The notes under the pieces: model-generated
What the model saw: only the letters and a program-made list of their open reading frames with translations
What the model was told of the DNA's origin: nothing
The model's database searches: none
Assembly (NCBI GenBank): GCA_026707045.1
Contig: JAPOXO010000129.1
Location: forward strand, 1-58,320
DNA from: Gammaproteobacteria bacterium
GTDB lineage: Bacteria > Pseudomonadota > Gammaproteobacteria > Pseudomonadales > Azotimanducaceae
DNA: 58,320 bases
Direction of reading: 5' to 3'
Translations under genes and position numbers: made by a program
Shown here: one piece after another, positions 18,401 through 27,251 of the stretch
Layout of the letters: every line of letters starts with the position of its first letter
How positions within the stretch are numbered: the stretch's first letter is position 1

Positions 18401-19742
18401 CAAGTGTGGAATACGGGTAGCTGCGCGTTAGCGTCAAGTACACATCGTCAACTGAGCAAGTATTTGCAACGACATGAGAGACAACGAGCTGCGCAAGCAA
18501 ATCCAAAGGCCCGATTAACGGTTGTAAGGGTTCAATATCGCGGTCGTCGATGGCGCGAACTAAGGCGGCGGCGTCGACCAAGTCTCGTGCATGAGTGGGA
18601 TAAAGCTTTCCGCGAGAGACATCTCCGACTCGATGACCCGAACGTCCTATACGCTGTAATGTTGAAGAAACAGTTTGTGGCGACTGAACCAATAGGACCT
18701 CGTCAAGAGCTCCAATATCAATCCCCATCTCCAATGAGCTTGTTGCAACTATGGACCTTAGCTCACCACGTTTTAGTAGCGATTCAACTTCTTCTCGGAT
18801 TTCACGCGAAAGCGAACCGTGATGGGAATAGGAAATCAGGGAATCTGAGAGCGCGTTCAGGTCGTGAGCAATTCGTTCCGACATACTGCGAGACTCCACG
18901 AATACAAGCGTAGAGTTGTTCATTTCAATAGTCTTGCGAAATTCCTCGACGAGATGTTCCCAAATTGGCTGCGACTCTTCGAATGCTCGAATGGCGGCCT
19001 CGGGCATATGAACAGTGAGCGAGATTTGCTTTGACAATTGAGATTCAACTATTCCTATCGACCTTGAATTCCCGAGGTGATCAAATCCAGCCACATAGTC
19101 AGCAATGACGGAGAGTGGACGAACGGTTGCAGACAGAGCAATACGCTGAAACTCGCCCGACAAATCTACCATCCGCTCTAGGCAGGCCATAAGCATTGCT
19201 CCCCGACGGTTTTCGACAACTGCATGAATCTCATCCAAGATGACCGTCTCAACGTGATCAAATAGCCGCTGACTCCGTTTTGCAGTAAGCATGAACATCA
19301 GGCTCTCGGGAGTAGTAACCAAGATTTCGGGCGGCTTGCGAACCATACGTGCTCGAGCAGATTGGGGAGTGTCTCCACTTCGAGTCTGTACGTGAATCGT
19401 TGGAAACTCAACCCCTGCATCTTCAAACAACTTTTGAAGTTCCTCAAGTGGCTCGACCAAGTTTCGCTGTATATCGTTGTTGAGTGCTTTTAAAGGCGAG
19501 ACATAGACGCACCGGACCCAGCCTGTTTCCAATTTGCCTTGAATGAATTGATCAATCAGGGAAAGAAATGCGGTCAGAGTCTTACCGCTTCCCGTCGGAG
19601 CAGTGATGACTAGGCTTTCGTTGAGCGCGATCCTCGGCCAGCTTTTCTCTTGAACTTCGGTGGGCGTACCGTATTTTCGGGTGAACCATTCTTGGACAAG
19701 AGGGTGAAACCCAAAGCCGGTCTGTTCAGTATTTACAGCCAC
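15465..19742 (-). CDS. lhr: Lhr-type large ATP-dependent helicase
   Basis: This protein of 1425 aa has the layout of long Lhr helicases. A superfamily 2 core holds TAPTGSGKT (Walker A, about residue 49), LDEIHAV (motif II), SATVR (motif III) and QRIGRSGHR (motif VI). Winged-helix and Lhr-core domains follow, with a long C-terminal extension related to the HTH_42/AlkZ-like region. Lhr proteins act on RNA:DNA hybrids and in DNA repair. The GTG at 19742 is the first start and puts the Q-motif region at the expected distance. The size matches the long (about 1500 aa) Lhr class. No partner gene is adjacent. Confidence 0.93.
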   Translation of the reverse strand: MAVNTEQTGFGFHPLVQEWFTRKYGTPTEVQEKSWPRIALNESLVITAPTGSGKTLTAFLSLIDQFIQGKLETGWVRCVYVSPLKALNNDIQRNLVEPLEELQKLFEDAGVEFPTIHVQTRSGDTPQSARARMVRKPPEILVTTPESLMFMLTAKRSQRLFDHVETVILDEIHAVVENRRGAMLMACLERMVDLSGEFQRIALSATVRPLSVIADYVAGFDHLGNSRSIGIVESQLSKQISLTVHMPEAAIRAFEESQPIWEHLVEEFRKTIEMNNSTLVFVESRSMSERIAHDLNALSDSLISYSHHGSLSREIREEVESLLKRGELRSIVATSSLEMGIDIGALDEVLLVQSPQTVSSTLQRIGRSGHRVGDVSRGKLYPTHARDLVDAAALVRAIDDRDIEPLQPLIGPLDLLAQLVVSHVVANTCSVDDVYLTLTRSYPYSTLERDKFDLVIGLLTGRFQDARIRSLHPRIALDRATNQISARKGASLALYASGGVIPDRGYYRLRHMDSGTLIGDLDEEYVWEAKIGQRLTFGTQQWEITSITHNDVNVRSVGSVSPGVPFFRSESLNRDFHFSNLVGNFLYEADQLLEQDDSSSLVNLLLSSGFENSAASHLLDLLHRQRVSTQVLPHKDNLVAEVVGVGPGGYVSEASDEQLILHTNWGGRVNQPIALAMGSAWREKFRSEPDIFCDNYSIVIQLKQEADVESTLELLDPQSFELRLSDSLEKSGFFGARFRECAGRALLLNKTRFDQRVPLWMTRMQSKKLMAASQDFDDFPILIETWRTCLNDEFDMHSARQILQRIAEGAIKTVVVRNKLPSPFALGINYDQIGRYMYEQDEPEQRRNSGISSDLIDSAIQNPELRPVLSRSVVEEFERKIQRRITNYEPESQLELEEWVKARIWIPREEWFDGLEPSPVLTELKAHRWTGFTHPENDTFIQENPIQAVANALQFYGPHSREEFARIIPIDSNRLDSILDELLANEVLVNDVQVSGRDELLTCDRENLDILLRLQRSANRVSVDPISIKQWSSYLIAWQDLADKYGKSESVLDIVECLRGYAAPVTFWLRDAWLSRLGDIPFDEIEQNLNSQEICWRGVDREKIAFGLHEDIAISAPSRTDLQHIESEFADPRGSYTFNQLLANSSASFRQFNEAFWNSVWNGFVSSDSLTPLRAGMKRKFKGRDRWVNTSRDRRLRRRSAHLRPRNAWPGTWYLTCVQPEPEEPLMRLEDQKERVRVLLDRYGIISREVANREGRDFRWQAIFEALRLMELSGEIVGGLFVTEFSGPQFARSDAIRALTNYSTTGVSWISAYDAIAPCGLGIDWPELPARRVGNYLGLIDGEVVCSSTAQGRKLQVFIAPDDNRLHLLFVDMARAITDERSLSIEEINGVPARSSQYAESILRSTNAYRDHAKIYVELEDFSNA

Positions 19743-19812
19743 GTAACGCTGATGATTATTGGGAGTTTGGGCAAAGTCTCAGTAAGGCTGGTCAATCGCA
19801 ATCTAGCGCTAG

Positions 19813-20592
19813 CTAGTACCAGTCGTAATCCACTGTTCCGCCTGCGTTGCACAGTATCCGTGTACCAGTCATGTAGGAGTTTTCGGATGACACAAGAAAT
19901 CGGACCAAGTTGGCGATTTCTTCAGGTTGGCACACATGACCAAATGGTGATACGTCGTCAAGTTCCTCAATGTCTAATACACCCGCGCGAGCCTTCATGA
20001 GTCGCCGCCCCATTTCCGTGTCGACCAGCCCGGGAGCAACGACATTGGCCCGAATTCCGTGGTCGCGCTCTTCCTTTGCTATGGTGTACGCGAGCATTTC
20101 CAATGCTGCTTTGGCCATGTTGTAGGGTGCACCATTGGCTATCGGATCTGTGGTAGTGGCACTTGAAATCATTACGATGTCCGCGCGATCTTCCCGTCGC
20201 ATTTGAGGAATGAGCAATCGGCAGATTGTGTGCGCCGCAAATGCGTGAACATGCATGACCTTCTCCACTTCTGTAGCATTGGTTTCAGCAACCGAGAGCC
20301 CTCGGCTCGCGATTCCCGCGTTGCTCACAAATATATTTGGGTGCCCGAGATCAGCGTTCACTTGTTCAATCAATGACTCACATTCGCTTTCGACTTCTAA
20401 GTGTGCGCAGTAGGAATACGCTCGCACCCCATCTTGCTGAAGATCGTTCACGGTGCGGTGAGCTGCGGCTTCGTCCCTTCGATAGCTGAGAGCTATGTCA
20501 GAGCCTGCCGCTCCCAACGCCAACGAGATTGAGCGACCGATTCCTCGTCCGCCTCCCGTAACAAGCGCAATTCGACCGTGAAGCGAAGTCAT
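19813..20592 (-). CDS. Short-chain dehydrogenase/reductase, FabG-like
   Basis: A classical SDR of 259 aa. The cofactor loop TGGGRGIGRSI is at residues 12-22, NAG occurs in VSNAGIASRG, the catalytic Ser lies in MISSA, and the YNMAK motif supplies Tyr and Lys. It would reduce or oxidise a keto/hydroxy substrate with NAD(P)H; FabG-like names for such proteins rarely give the substrate. Its ATG overlaps the enoyl-CoA hydratase stop by one base (TAATG), so both act in one pathway, probably acyl-CoA turnover. Confidence 0.9.
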   Translation of the reverse strand: MTSLHGRIALVTGGGRGIGRSISLALGAAGSDIALSYRRDEAAAHRTVNDLQQDGVRAYSYCAHLEVESECESLIEQVNADLGHPNIFVSNAGIASRGLSVAETNATEVEKVMHVHAFAAHTICRLLIPQMRREDRADIVMISSATTTDPIANGAPYNMAKAALEMLAYTIAKEERDHGIRANVVAPGLVDTEMGRRLMKARAGVLDIEELDDVSPFGHVCQPEEIANLVRFLVSSENSYMTGTRILCNAGGTVDYDWY

Positions 20593-21371
20593 TAGCGTCC
20601 TTTGAACTGCGGGTCCCGTTTCTCTAGAAAAGCAGAAACACCTTCCGAATTGTCTTCCGTCCTACCTGCTTCCGATTGTAAGCGAGCTTCCATGTCTAAC
20701 TGTTGTTCATAAGCATTGTGCGGAGATGCCCAGTACAGTTTGCGGATCAATCCAAGAGATGCAGGACCTTGTGCAAGTCGCCGGGCAATTTCCATTGCTC
20801 CCTCCATCAGTTGTTCAGTGTCCTCGTAGAGTCGGTTGATCAACCCCCACTCCATCGCTTTCTCCGCTGAAAGTCGCTCCGCTAACATCGAGAGTTCCAT
20901 CGCTCGACCCCATCCGATCAATCTAGGCAACAGAAAGGTAGAGCCACCGTCAGGGACCAATCCGATTCTTGCGAACGCTTGTAAGAAAAACGCTTGCTTC
21001 GACGCGCATACGATGTCGCCCATCAACGCAAAGCTCATTCCAACACCAGCAGCGGCACCGTTTATGGCTGTCACAATCGGAATTTCTAAGTCTCGTAGCG
21101 TTAGAAACAGGGGGTGGTAACCGCCTCTCAGTGAACCATCGACGTTTCTCGTCGTGCTTGAATCTGATAGATTTGCTCCAGAACAGAATCCTCTGCCCAC
21201 TCCTGTGAGCAATAGGCAGCGAGCAGGTCGATTTCGTCCCGCAATAACCGACACGGCTTGCTTGAGTTCACCCAACATCTCATTTCCAACTGCGTTCCTG
21301 ACCCTTGGGTCGTTAAATCGGATAATCGCTACTTCGTCTTGAGTTTCAAACTCAATCTTGTTGAAATTCAC
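20592..21371 (-). CDS. Enoyl-CoA hydratase/isomerase family protein
   Basis: A crotonase-fold protein of 259 aa. The oxyanion-hole segments GRGFCSGANL and NGAAAGVGMSFAL are present, and a C-terminal FLEKRDPQFKGR tail is typical of the enoyl-CoA hydratase branch. It would hydrate or isomerise an enoyl-CoA. It is the first gene of a two-gene unit with the downstream SDR. Confidence 0.9.
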   Translation of the reverse strand: MNFNKIEFETQDEVAIIRFNDPRVRNAVGNEMLGELKQAVSVIAGRNRPARCLLLTGVGRGFCSGANLSDSSTTRNVDGSLRGGYHPLFLTLRDLEIPIVTAINGAAAGVGMSFALMGDIVCASKQAFFLQAFARIGLVPDGGSTFLLPRLIGWGRAMELSMLAERLSAEKAMEWGLINRLYEDTEQLMEGAMEIARRLAQGPASLGLIRKLYWASPHNAYEQQLDMEARLQSEAGRTEDNSEGVSAFLEKRDPQFKGR

Positions 21372-21461
21372 TTTACCGTCTCTATCTCTGTACCGAAGTC
21401 ACCATAAGGATTGTGCACGAAGTGGACTCTGTAAAGAACTCAAAGCAATGGATGTGCGACT

Positions 21462-22355
21462 TTGATTGTTGAACTGACACCAACAAAAGTTCAAAGTGTC
21501 GTTCAAGAAAATACTGAACTTTCGATTGAAACAATTTCGCGATTGGGAACAGGATTCGACTTTGACACGTTTCTCGTCAACGATGAATGGGTTTTTCGAT
21601 TCCCGATGACAACAAGCGCTGCCGATGCTATGTACGAAGAGCACACAGTTCTAAACGGACTTTCATTGCCGACGGCGATACCCGATTTCGAGCATTGGTT
21701 AGACCGACCATTTGGATATCCCCTGCCGGTTTCAGCGTACAGGCTTATTCGCGGCTTGACTTTGGAGTCACTCGAATTCGACTCATTCGAATGGTCTCAA
21801 TTGGCGGCAGATCTAGGGAATACCCTCCAATCGCTCCATGTAGCTGGTGATGACAGAACATTTTTTGTAGAGTTCAGTTCAGATTACCTTTCACCTGAAT
21901 TTGAGGAACTAGTGGAATGCGATGTGATTGGATTGACAGCAAACGAAAAATCATCTGTGAATCAGTTTGTACGGAATTGTCACCACTACAAAACAAAGTC
22001 ACTGAGCGCAAGGATCCATGGAGATTTAGGAGTTGAGCACATAATTACCAATGGACAACGCCAATTAGTGGGTCTTATTGATTGGTCGAATACAGCTTAC
22101 GGAAACAAATTCAAGGATTTTGTCGGACTGTGGGGTTGGGGTGGAGACAAGTTTACAGCGCAAGTCCTGTCGAACTACGAAGAATCACCGCGGAAATATG
22201 ATTGGCAATACATTCGTGTGAACGGTTTGATGTATTGTTTTCACAGGCTCAAGTACGTCGCAGCTAGTCGTCAACAGGACTTGTCTATCCTTCGGAATCG
22301 CCTTCGCAAAAGAATCGCGGAAACGAGTGGAATGAAACCTAGCGATCCGCCATGA
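21462..22355 (+). CDS. Aminoglycoside/macrolide phosphotransferase-like kinase
   Basis: This 297 aa kinase-like protein belongs to the APH family. The catalytic loop is HGDLGVEHII and the metal-binding motif is LIDWSNTAYG. The TTG at 21462 is the only start that keeps the N-terminal strand; nearby ATGs at 21448 and 21452 are out of frame. It overlaps the following acetyltransferase by 4 nt. Such pairs can inactivate antibiotics or act on a natural metabolite. The sequence does not show which, and it should not be called a resistance gene without a test. Confidence 0.8.
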   Translation: MIVELTPTKVQSVVQENTELSIETISRLGTGFDFDTFLVNDEWVFRFPMTTSAADAMYEEHTVLNGLSLPTAIPDFEHWLDRPFGYPLPVSAYRLIRGLTLESLEFDSFEWSQLAADLGNTLQSLHVAGDDRTFFVEFSSDYLSPEFEELVECDVIGLTANEKSSVNQFVRNCHHYKTKSLSARIHGDLGVEHIITNGQRQLVGLIDWSNTAYGNKFKDFVGLWGWGGDKFTAQVLSNYEESPRKYDWQYIRVNGLMYCFHRLKYVAASRQQDLSILRNRLRKRIAETSGMKPSDPP

Positions 22356-22876
22356 CCGTGCGCTCCGTTGAAATTGAACTAGCGAGAAGTCAAGATATTC
22401 CTTCTATAGCCTTGCTGGCTCGCGACGAGATTGAACACGGACTGGGATGGCGTTACCGACCAGAAGCGGTTCGAGGACTGCTACATGACCCAGACACAGT
22501 AGTTCTCGTAGCGCGGAGGAGTGAACCCGAAAGCGCCGCTTGCAAAGTGGTAGGTTTCGCTGTCATGACCTACGACGCCCTCGAAGCTCACCTGAAACTC
22601 TTGGCTGTTTCGCCAGAACACCGCCGCCAAGGAATTGCGCGTAGTCTCTTGTCGTGGGTGGAAAAGACCGCTCTTTTTGCTGGTGTACAACGAGTCTATT
22701 TGGAAGTACGACAAGAGAATGCCCCAGCGTTAACGTTTTACGAATCTGCCGGGTTTGAAAGGATCGAACTGGTTCAGAACTATTACAGGGGACCAGGCGG
22801 ACGAAGCGAGAACGCCTGGCGGATGCACCATGTCCTAGTTGAGACTGAGGCTCCCAATCAAGGTCTCCAAACCTAG
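22352..22876 (+). CDS. GNAT-family N-acetyltransferase
   Basis: This 174 aa protein has the GNAT acetyl-CoA binding motif RRQGIARSLL (motif A, about residues 91-100) and the motif B region ENAPALTFYESAGFERI. It resembles RimI-like acetyltransferases acting on protein N termini or small amines. Its ATG overlaps the stop of the APH-like kinase, so the two are probably co-translated. Confidence 0.85.
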   Translation: MTVRSVEIELARSQDIPSIALLARDEIEHGLGWRYRPEAVRGLLHDPDTVVLVARRSEPESAACKVVGFAVMTYDALEAHLKLLAVSPEHRRQGIARSLLSWVEKTALFAGVQRVYLEVRQENAPALTFYESAGFERIELVQNYYRGPGGRSENAWRMHHVLVETEAPNQGLQT

Positions 22877-22920
22877 ATGGTCAATTCACTTGAACATCAA
22901 AGACCTATCGACTAATGGTT

Positions 22921-23925
22921 CTAACCCAGTAGTTCCAATGCTCGGTCGATCAACGGTTTCATTGAGAGCTTGGTTTGCTCCCAGCTGGGATCAGGTCGTT
23001 TTCCACGGCGATGCAGACTCAGATTAAATCCGGTGATAATTGCAAATTTGTAGGCAGCGAGAGCTCGATACCAAGCTATGTCGGGTAAGTCTTGCCCGTA
23101 GGCTTGGACATACAGACTGGAGAGCACCTCTGGATTCATGAACATTGGTCGTTCGCCCGATTCGCCCTTGTACCAAGCTTCTGAATCACTGAAGGTACAG
23201 ATCCAACCCACGTCATTGAGGGTGGCACCTATACCAGTAAGTTCCCAATCAATTACTGCTAGCAAGGTTCCTTCCTTGTTGCAAAAGAGGTTCGATGTTT
23301 GGAAATCGCCGTGAAAAATCCCTGTTGGAGCTGAACTAGGTAGTTTATCAAGTAGCTTTTGCCGACACTCTGGCACTCGCGACAATAAGTGTGGATCGGC
23401 GGCGCGCTCGTAAAAACGGTCCCATCGCTTCACGTCTTCGTCAAAGGGTACTGGATCGCCAAGGTACGGAGCCTTTGAAGCATCGACTTTGTGAATGTGG
23501 GCCAAAGCGGACATAATTTGGTTAGCAAGTTCTTGCTTCTTCTCATCCGAAAGGTTCGACGCCCAGTCATTGGGGCCAAGTCGAAGAACGTCGCCGTTAA
23601 GAAAGGGCACAACAAAGTATGGACAGCCAAACCATTGAAGGTCGTCGCCCGACCACTTTACGTTGCAATGTGGAACTTCGGATCCTTCTAGTGCATTGAG
23701 AACCTCTACTTGTCGCAAGACATCGGCGGTACCACGCCAGTTGACATTGGGCGGTGGTAATCGAATGAACCACCTTTCTTTGTCTCCATGCGAGGAAACC
23801 GTGAAACCATATGAAAACCCCGCGTGTCCAGGCATCGTCTCAACGTCTTCAACGACCGCCGACTCATCCTCGTAGTGGTGGCGGCAAAACGGCACTAGTT
23901 TTTCGTGAAGCTCAGCGGTGTTCAT
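22921..23925 (-). CDS. APH-family phosphotransferase linked to acyl-CoA metabolism
   Basis: A 334 aa APH-fold kinase with the catalytic loop IFHGDFQTSNLF and the metal site VIDWELTGIGATLNDVGWI. It follows an acyl-CoA synthetase by 3 bp on the same strand. Similar kinases accompany acyl-CoA dehydrogenase or ligase genes in many Proteobacteria and resemble the kinase domain of ACAD10/ACAD11, which phosphorylates 4-hydroxyacyl-CoAs. That role is therefore plausible here but rests on gene order. Confidence 0.8.
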   Translation of the reverse strand: MNTAELHEKLVPFCRHHYEDESAVVEDVETMPGHAGFSYGFTVSSHGDKERWFIRLPPPNVNWRGTADVLRQVEVLNALEGSEVPHCNVKWSGDDLQWFGCPYFVVPFLNGDVLRLGPNDWASNLSDEKKQELANQIMSALAHIHKVDASKAPYLGDPVPFDEDVKRWDRFYERAADPHLLSRVPECRQKLLDKLPSSAPTGIFHGDFQTSNLFCNKEGTLLAVIDWELTGIGATLNDVGWICTFSDSEAWYKGESGERPMFMNPEVLSSLYVQAYGQDLPDIAWYRALAAYKFAIITGFNLSLHRRGKRPDPSWEQTKLSMKPLIDRALELLG

Positions 23926-23928
23926 CGG

Positions 23929-25473
23929 TTAATTGAACGCAGGCCCTGGGTATTTCTCACGCAGTACCCATTTAAGGATTTTGCCGCTGGGATTTCGCGG
24001 TATCGCATCGACGAAAACTACCCCATAGGGAAGCTTGTAGCGAGCGATCTTGCTTTGCAGGAAACTGAGTACATCGGATTCTGTCAAGTTTTCATTTGTT
24101 CGCACAACTATTGCGAGTGGGCTCTCGCCCCACTTTTCACTAGGTTGGCCAATGACTGCACTCTCCCCAATGTACGGATGTTCTTGAAGTGAATTTTCGA
24201 TCTCGGCCGGATAGATATTCTCCCCTCCCGAAATAATCATGTCTTTGATGCGATCTTGGATGTAGATGAATCCTTCCTCATCTTTGAGTGCCACATCGCC
24301 GGTATGAAGCCATCCGTTGACTATGGTTTCGCTTGTTGCTTCGGGTCGATTCCAATACTCGAGCATTATGTGATTGCCGCGGACAAGCACTTCTCCCGAT
24401 TCGTTTGCATTGCATTCGGAGCCATCGGAACGAACGATGCGAACATCCGTATGAAAGAACGGTTTGCCTGCTGAACCAATCTTCCGTTGCGTGTTCTCCT
24501 GGTTCGAGGCAGTCGCCGGTCCGCAGGATTCGGTCAGTCCGTAAACAATCACCACGGGAATTCCAAGGTTTCCGAATTCTTCGATCAACGCATCGGGCAC
24601 CGGCGCGGCACCGGTAAGAATCATCCGCAACGAGGAACAATCGAATCGTTGAACATCACCTACCTGTAGCATGAAGTTCAACATTGCGGGGACCAAGAGA
24701 CCAAAAGTTGCACGTTCTTGTTCAATAAGGTGCCAAGCCTTTAGCGGGTCAAAGCTATGCATTACGACTGAAGTAATACCTTTGTAAACCATCAAAGTTA
24801 GCGGAATCAAAGCACCGACATGGAACATTGGCATCGGAGAAAAGTAGCGGTCCTTCTCGTGAAGATAGAAGGTGCCCATAAATGTGAAAATCGCCCAGGC
24901 TACTGTGTTGTGGGTGTGTACAACACCTTTTGGAAGGCCGGTTGTACCTGATGTATACATGATGTAAAGAAGATCATCGTCACCAACATCTAGGTTTGGT
25001 TCTGCCGCCGTACCTTGGTCCCGAAACAGTTCGTAGTCTTCAGCGAAATTGGCGATCGGAGTGTTGTGACTTACTTGAATCCAATGTTGAATATCGGTTT
25101 TTCCGCCGCGAGATTCGAGATCCTCGACAACTGACAGAAAACTATCGTCGTAAATCAATCTGGTAGCGCCACTATCTTTAAGAATGAACTCCAATTCGTC
25201 TGCAACCAATCGCCAGTTGAGTGGTACAACGACGGCGCCAATCTTTGCAAGAGCAAAATACGATTCGACAAACTCAGAGCAATTGCCCAGTAGGAGTGCA
25301 ATACGTTCTTCTTTTTTGACACCGTGAGCCAAGAATGCATTTGCCAGCTTGCATGTTTGGTTGTTCAATTCTTCGAATGACAGGCGTGTTAGTGACAGTC
25401 CGTCAACATAGGCCTCACGATTGGGAGAAAGCAACGCCCGTTTGGATAGCCAATGTCCAATATTCGTACTCAC
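23929..25473 (-). CDS. Acyl-CoA synthetase (AMP-forming)
   Basis: This 514 aa ANL-superfamily ligase activates a carboxylic acid to its CoA thioester through an acyl-AMP. The ATP-binding P-loop YTSGTTGLPKGVVHT is at 173-187, the adenylate motif YGLTESCG lies mid-protein, the hinge/TGD region is LHTGDVALKD, and the adenylation lysine is K498 in NPSGKILKW. Length and motifs fit medium- or long-chain fatty acid ligases. The start is GTG 25473. It is coupled to the downstream APH-like kinase. Confidence 0.9.
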   Translation of the reverse strand: MSTNIGHWLSKRALLSPNREAYVDGLSLTRLSFEELNNQTCKLANAFLAHGVKKEERIALLLGNCSEFVESYFALAKIGAVVVPLNWRLVADELEFILKDSGATRLIYDDSFLSVVEDLESRGGKTDIQHWIQVSHNTPIANFAEDYELFRDQGTAAEPNLDVGDDDLLYIMYTSGTTGLPKGVVHTHNTVAWAIFTFMGTFYLHEKDRYFSPMPMFHVGALIPLTLMVYKGITSVVMHSFDPLKAWHLIEQERATFGLLVPAMLNFMLQVGDVQRFDCSSLRMILTGAAPVPDALIEEFGNLGIPVVIVYGLTESCGPATASNQENTQRKIGSAGKPFFHTDVRIVRSDGSECNANESGEVLVRGNHIMLEYWNRPEATSETIVNGWLHTGDVALKDEEGFIYIQDRIKDMIISGGENIYPAEIENSLQEHPYIGESAVIGQPSEKWGESPLAIVVRTNENLTESDVLSFLQSKIARYKLPYGVVFVDAIPRNPSGKILKWVLREKYPGPAFN

Positions 25474-25911
25474 GATTGTGAATTACTCATGTCAACTGGT
25501 TTGGTGGATTGTAAATTGAGTTAATTATTCCTCCCACGCACTGAACGGAACAGAACGTTTTCGAACGTGAACTCTATCAGAATGGGTGTTTGGACGATCG
25601 CGCGGCTACAGAGTGAAGCATGCGCTCTTGGAATATGTCAATTGCAACGTACCGAAAGCGTACTTGATTTCGCTCTCGAGGTAGCGTTCAGTAGGTTTAC
25701 TGCAATCGTGCGTTTACGTTTCGTTAGCGAGAGCAGAGTTTCGGGTTGATCCAAGACCCTAGCAGTGTGGTGACACCAAATGCCTTATGGCTCTGATTCA
25801 ACCTAACGAAGGAGCTGTTGAGAATGTCAGTGTGTGAACTGAATTCTCTCTACAGAAATCAAACGGCTAGGTCGTGATAACACGGACGGCTGTCCACGTC
25901 GCGTCAAAAGG
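25474..25911. other. Intergenic stretch without recognised features
   Basis: This 438-bp region lies between the starts/ends of two minus-strand genes. A 60-codon open frame (25567-25749, plus strand) has no ribosome binding site or recognisable motif and I do not call it a gene. I see no convincing promoter, terminator or repeat. Confidence 0.4.
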
Positions 25912-26943
25912 TCAGCGAGCCGTCTCCGATTCTTCGATCCAAGCTTTCCAAGCTTCAACATCCGTTCCAAAGTCCTTGCCGCTTACCGCCACAAGGAAGT
26001 CCAGTGCCGCCTTGCGAAACTTTTCGTGATGCGCCCCTGCATAGGCGAGAAGTAATTCAGGCTTTTCCTGTACCAATTGTGTTCCGAATCTAGGGTCCAC
26101 CTTTGTTGCGACTAGTGCTTTCAAGATATCGTTGAACGCGAACGCATACGTGCCGCCTAGCAGAGCCAATAGAGTCTCCCGCGCTTTCGACCATCTGACT
26201 GGATCTTCTCGCTCGGTTTGAGTCAATCCAACAATCAGTTTACTCGCCATATCTCGAACTTGCTGTGCCTGGTCGATCAATGAATCAGCGACACCATGCC
26301 AAGACGCATCGATTTCTGGAAAGTACCCAAGAACTATTAACGCTACCAGTCTAGCCGACCATGATTCGTCCTTAGCCAGTACCTCGAGTGCTAAGTCATG
26401 ATCCAGGTTCTCAGCTATGCTGTCCAGGACCTTAACAACCTTGTCAGAGTTTTCTGGATTCGCCCCGAAGTATTCCGCAAGCTCTGATAGCTTTTCAGTC
26501 CTATCGTCCCCATCATGGAGATGGCTTATGTAAACCACGGTGTTCACCGTCACGAAGTCCTGCTCGGCAATAGATCGGAGTTGTTTCCATGATTCAGGCA
26601 GTTCGACTGTCTCGGTTCCAGGTGTTCGATAGCGTACTGCTGCGCTGTCTTCCACACCCACAACAACCGTGTAAAACCCTTTTGACCAATCATTCTCGTC
26701 GGTCATGTAGACGAAGGCGGCTGCATCCGGAAACTCCAGACTACGTATCATCACTGCGGCGCATGCGTGGAAGGGTTTATCAGGATCTTGCTCTTGTATA
26801 GCCTTGAACAACTCTGAAGCAGTCCACTTTTCTAGCCCAACGAACTCTACGGGTCCCTTTGGACCTTCTAGGACTTGTGCGCCACCCTGTGACACTATCC
26901 CAATGCATAGCGCGAGGACTCCGGAAATCAAATAGGATTTCAT
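25912..26943 (-). CDS. Secreted HEAT-like repeat protein of unknown function
   Basis: A 343 aa exported protein. The signal peptide MKSYLISGVLALCIGIVSQG is followed by a mature domain rich in short helices, such as SWSARLVALIVLGYF, MASKLIVGL and RKAALDFLVAV, which suggests HEAT-like repeats. It ends with a FGTDVEAWKAWIEE tail common in such proteins. The start is ATG 26943, with AAGGG about 12 nt upstream; the open frame runs further upstream to 27027 but that part has no signal sequence. Function unknown; likely periplasmic scaffold or binding protein. Confidence 0.75.
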   Translation of the reverse strand: MKSYLISGVLALCIGIVSQGGAQVLEGPKGPVEFVGLEKWTASELFKAIQEQDPDKPFHACAAVMIRSLEFPDAAAFVYMTDENDWSKGFYTVVVGVEDSAAVRYRTPGTETVELPESWKQLRSIAEQDFVTVNTVVYISHLHDGDDRTEKLSELAEYFGANPENSDKVVKVLDSIAENLDHDLALEVLAKDESWSARLVALIVLGYFPEIDASWHGVADSLIDQAQQVRDMASKLIVGLTQTEREDPVRWSKARETLLALLGGTYAFAFNDILKALVATKVDPRFGTQLVQEKPELLLAYAGAHHEKFRKAALDFLVAVSGKDFGTDVEAWKAWIEESETAR

Positions 26944-27155
26944 ATTTATAGTTTTCCCTTGTTGGATCGTTGATCGGACCTCGGAGGACTTACTCCACCA
27001 CGAGCAACACTCCTGACTCATCAACATTCTAGTTCTTGACTGCCTAGTGACGATGTCAAGCTTGTGACGATGTCAAGAAATTCCCCTCTAGTTGAGATGC
27101 TTTCGAGTCAGCATCCGTTACAAACTCATTGCTGAAACCACAAGTCGATTACCTG

Positions 27156-27185
27156 TTGACACAGAAAATAAATTGTTGCTACAAT
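27156..27185 (+). promoter_or_regulatory. Sigma-70 type promoter of the MerR-like gene
   Basis: A consensus -35 TTGACA (27156-27161) and a near-consensus -10 TACAAT (27180-27185) are spaced by 18 bp, ending 66 bp upstream of the GTG start at 27252. The operator-like repeats at 27187-27203 would cover the transcription start. Confidence 0.75.
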
Positions 27186-27186
27186 C

Positions 27187-27203
27187 TGTACAAAACCTGT
27201 ACA
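27187..27203. promoter_or_regulatory. Operator: two phased TGTACA repeats
   Basis: TGTACA occurs at 27187-27192 and 27198-27203, offset by exactly 11 bp, just after the -10 element. CarH and LitR proteins of the MerR family bind 11-bp direct repeats with a TnTACA core. The gene that follows encodes such a protein, so autoregulation is likely. Confidence 0.6.
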
Positions 27204-27251
27204 CAGGATGTGGAAGCAGGATTCGTACAGAAAAGAGACTAGGAAGGCACT

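Noticed and set aside
18314-18913. 199-codon plus-strand frame
   Set aside because: Antisense to conserved helicase motifs of the Lhr gene; a shadow.
21462-22876. Antibiotic resistance pair
   Set aside because: APH and GNAT folds are visible but no drug-specific signature; calling it resistance would go beyond the sequence.
25567-25749. 60-codon plus-strand frame in an intergenic gap
   Set aside because: No ribosome binding site, promoter or recognisable motif.
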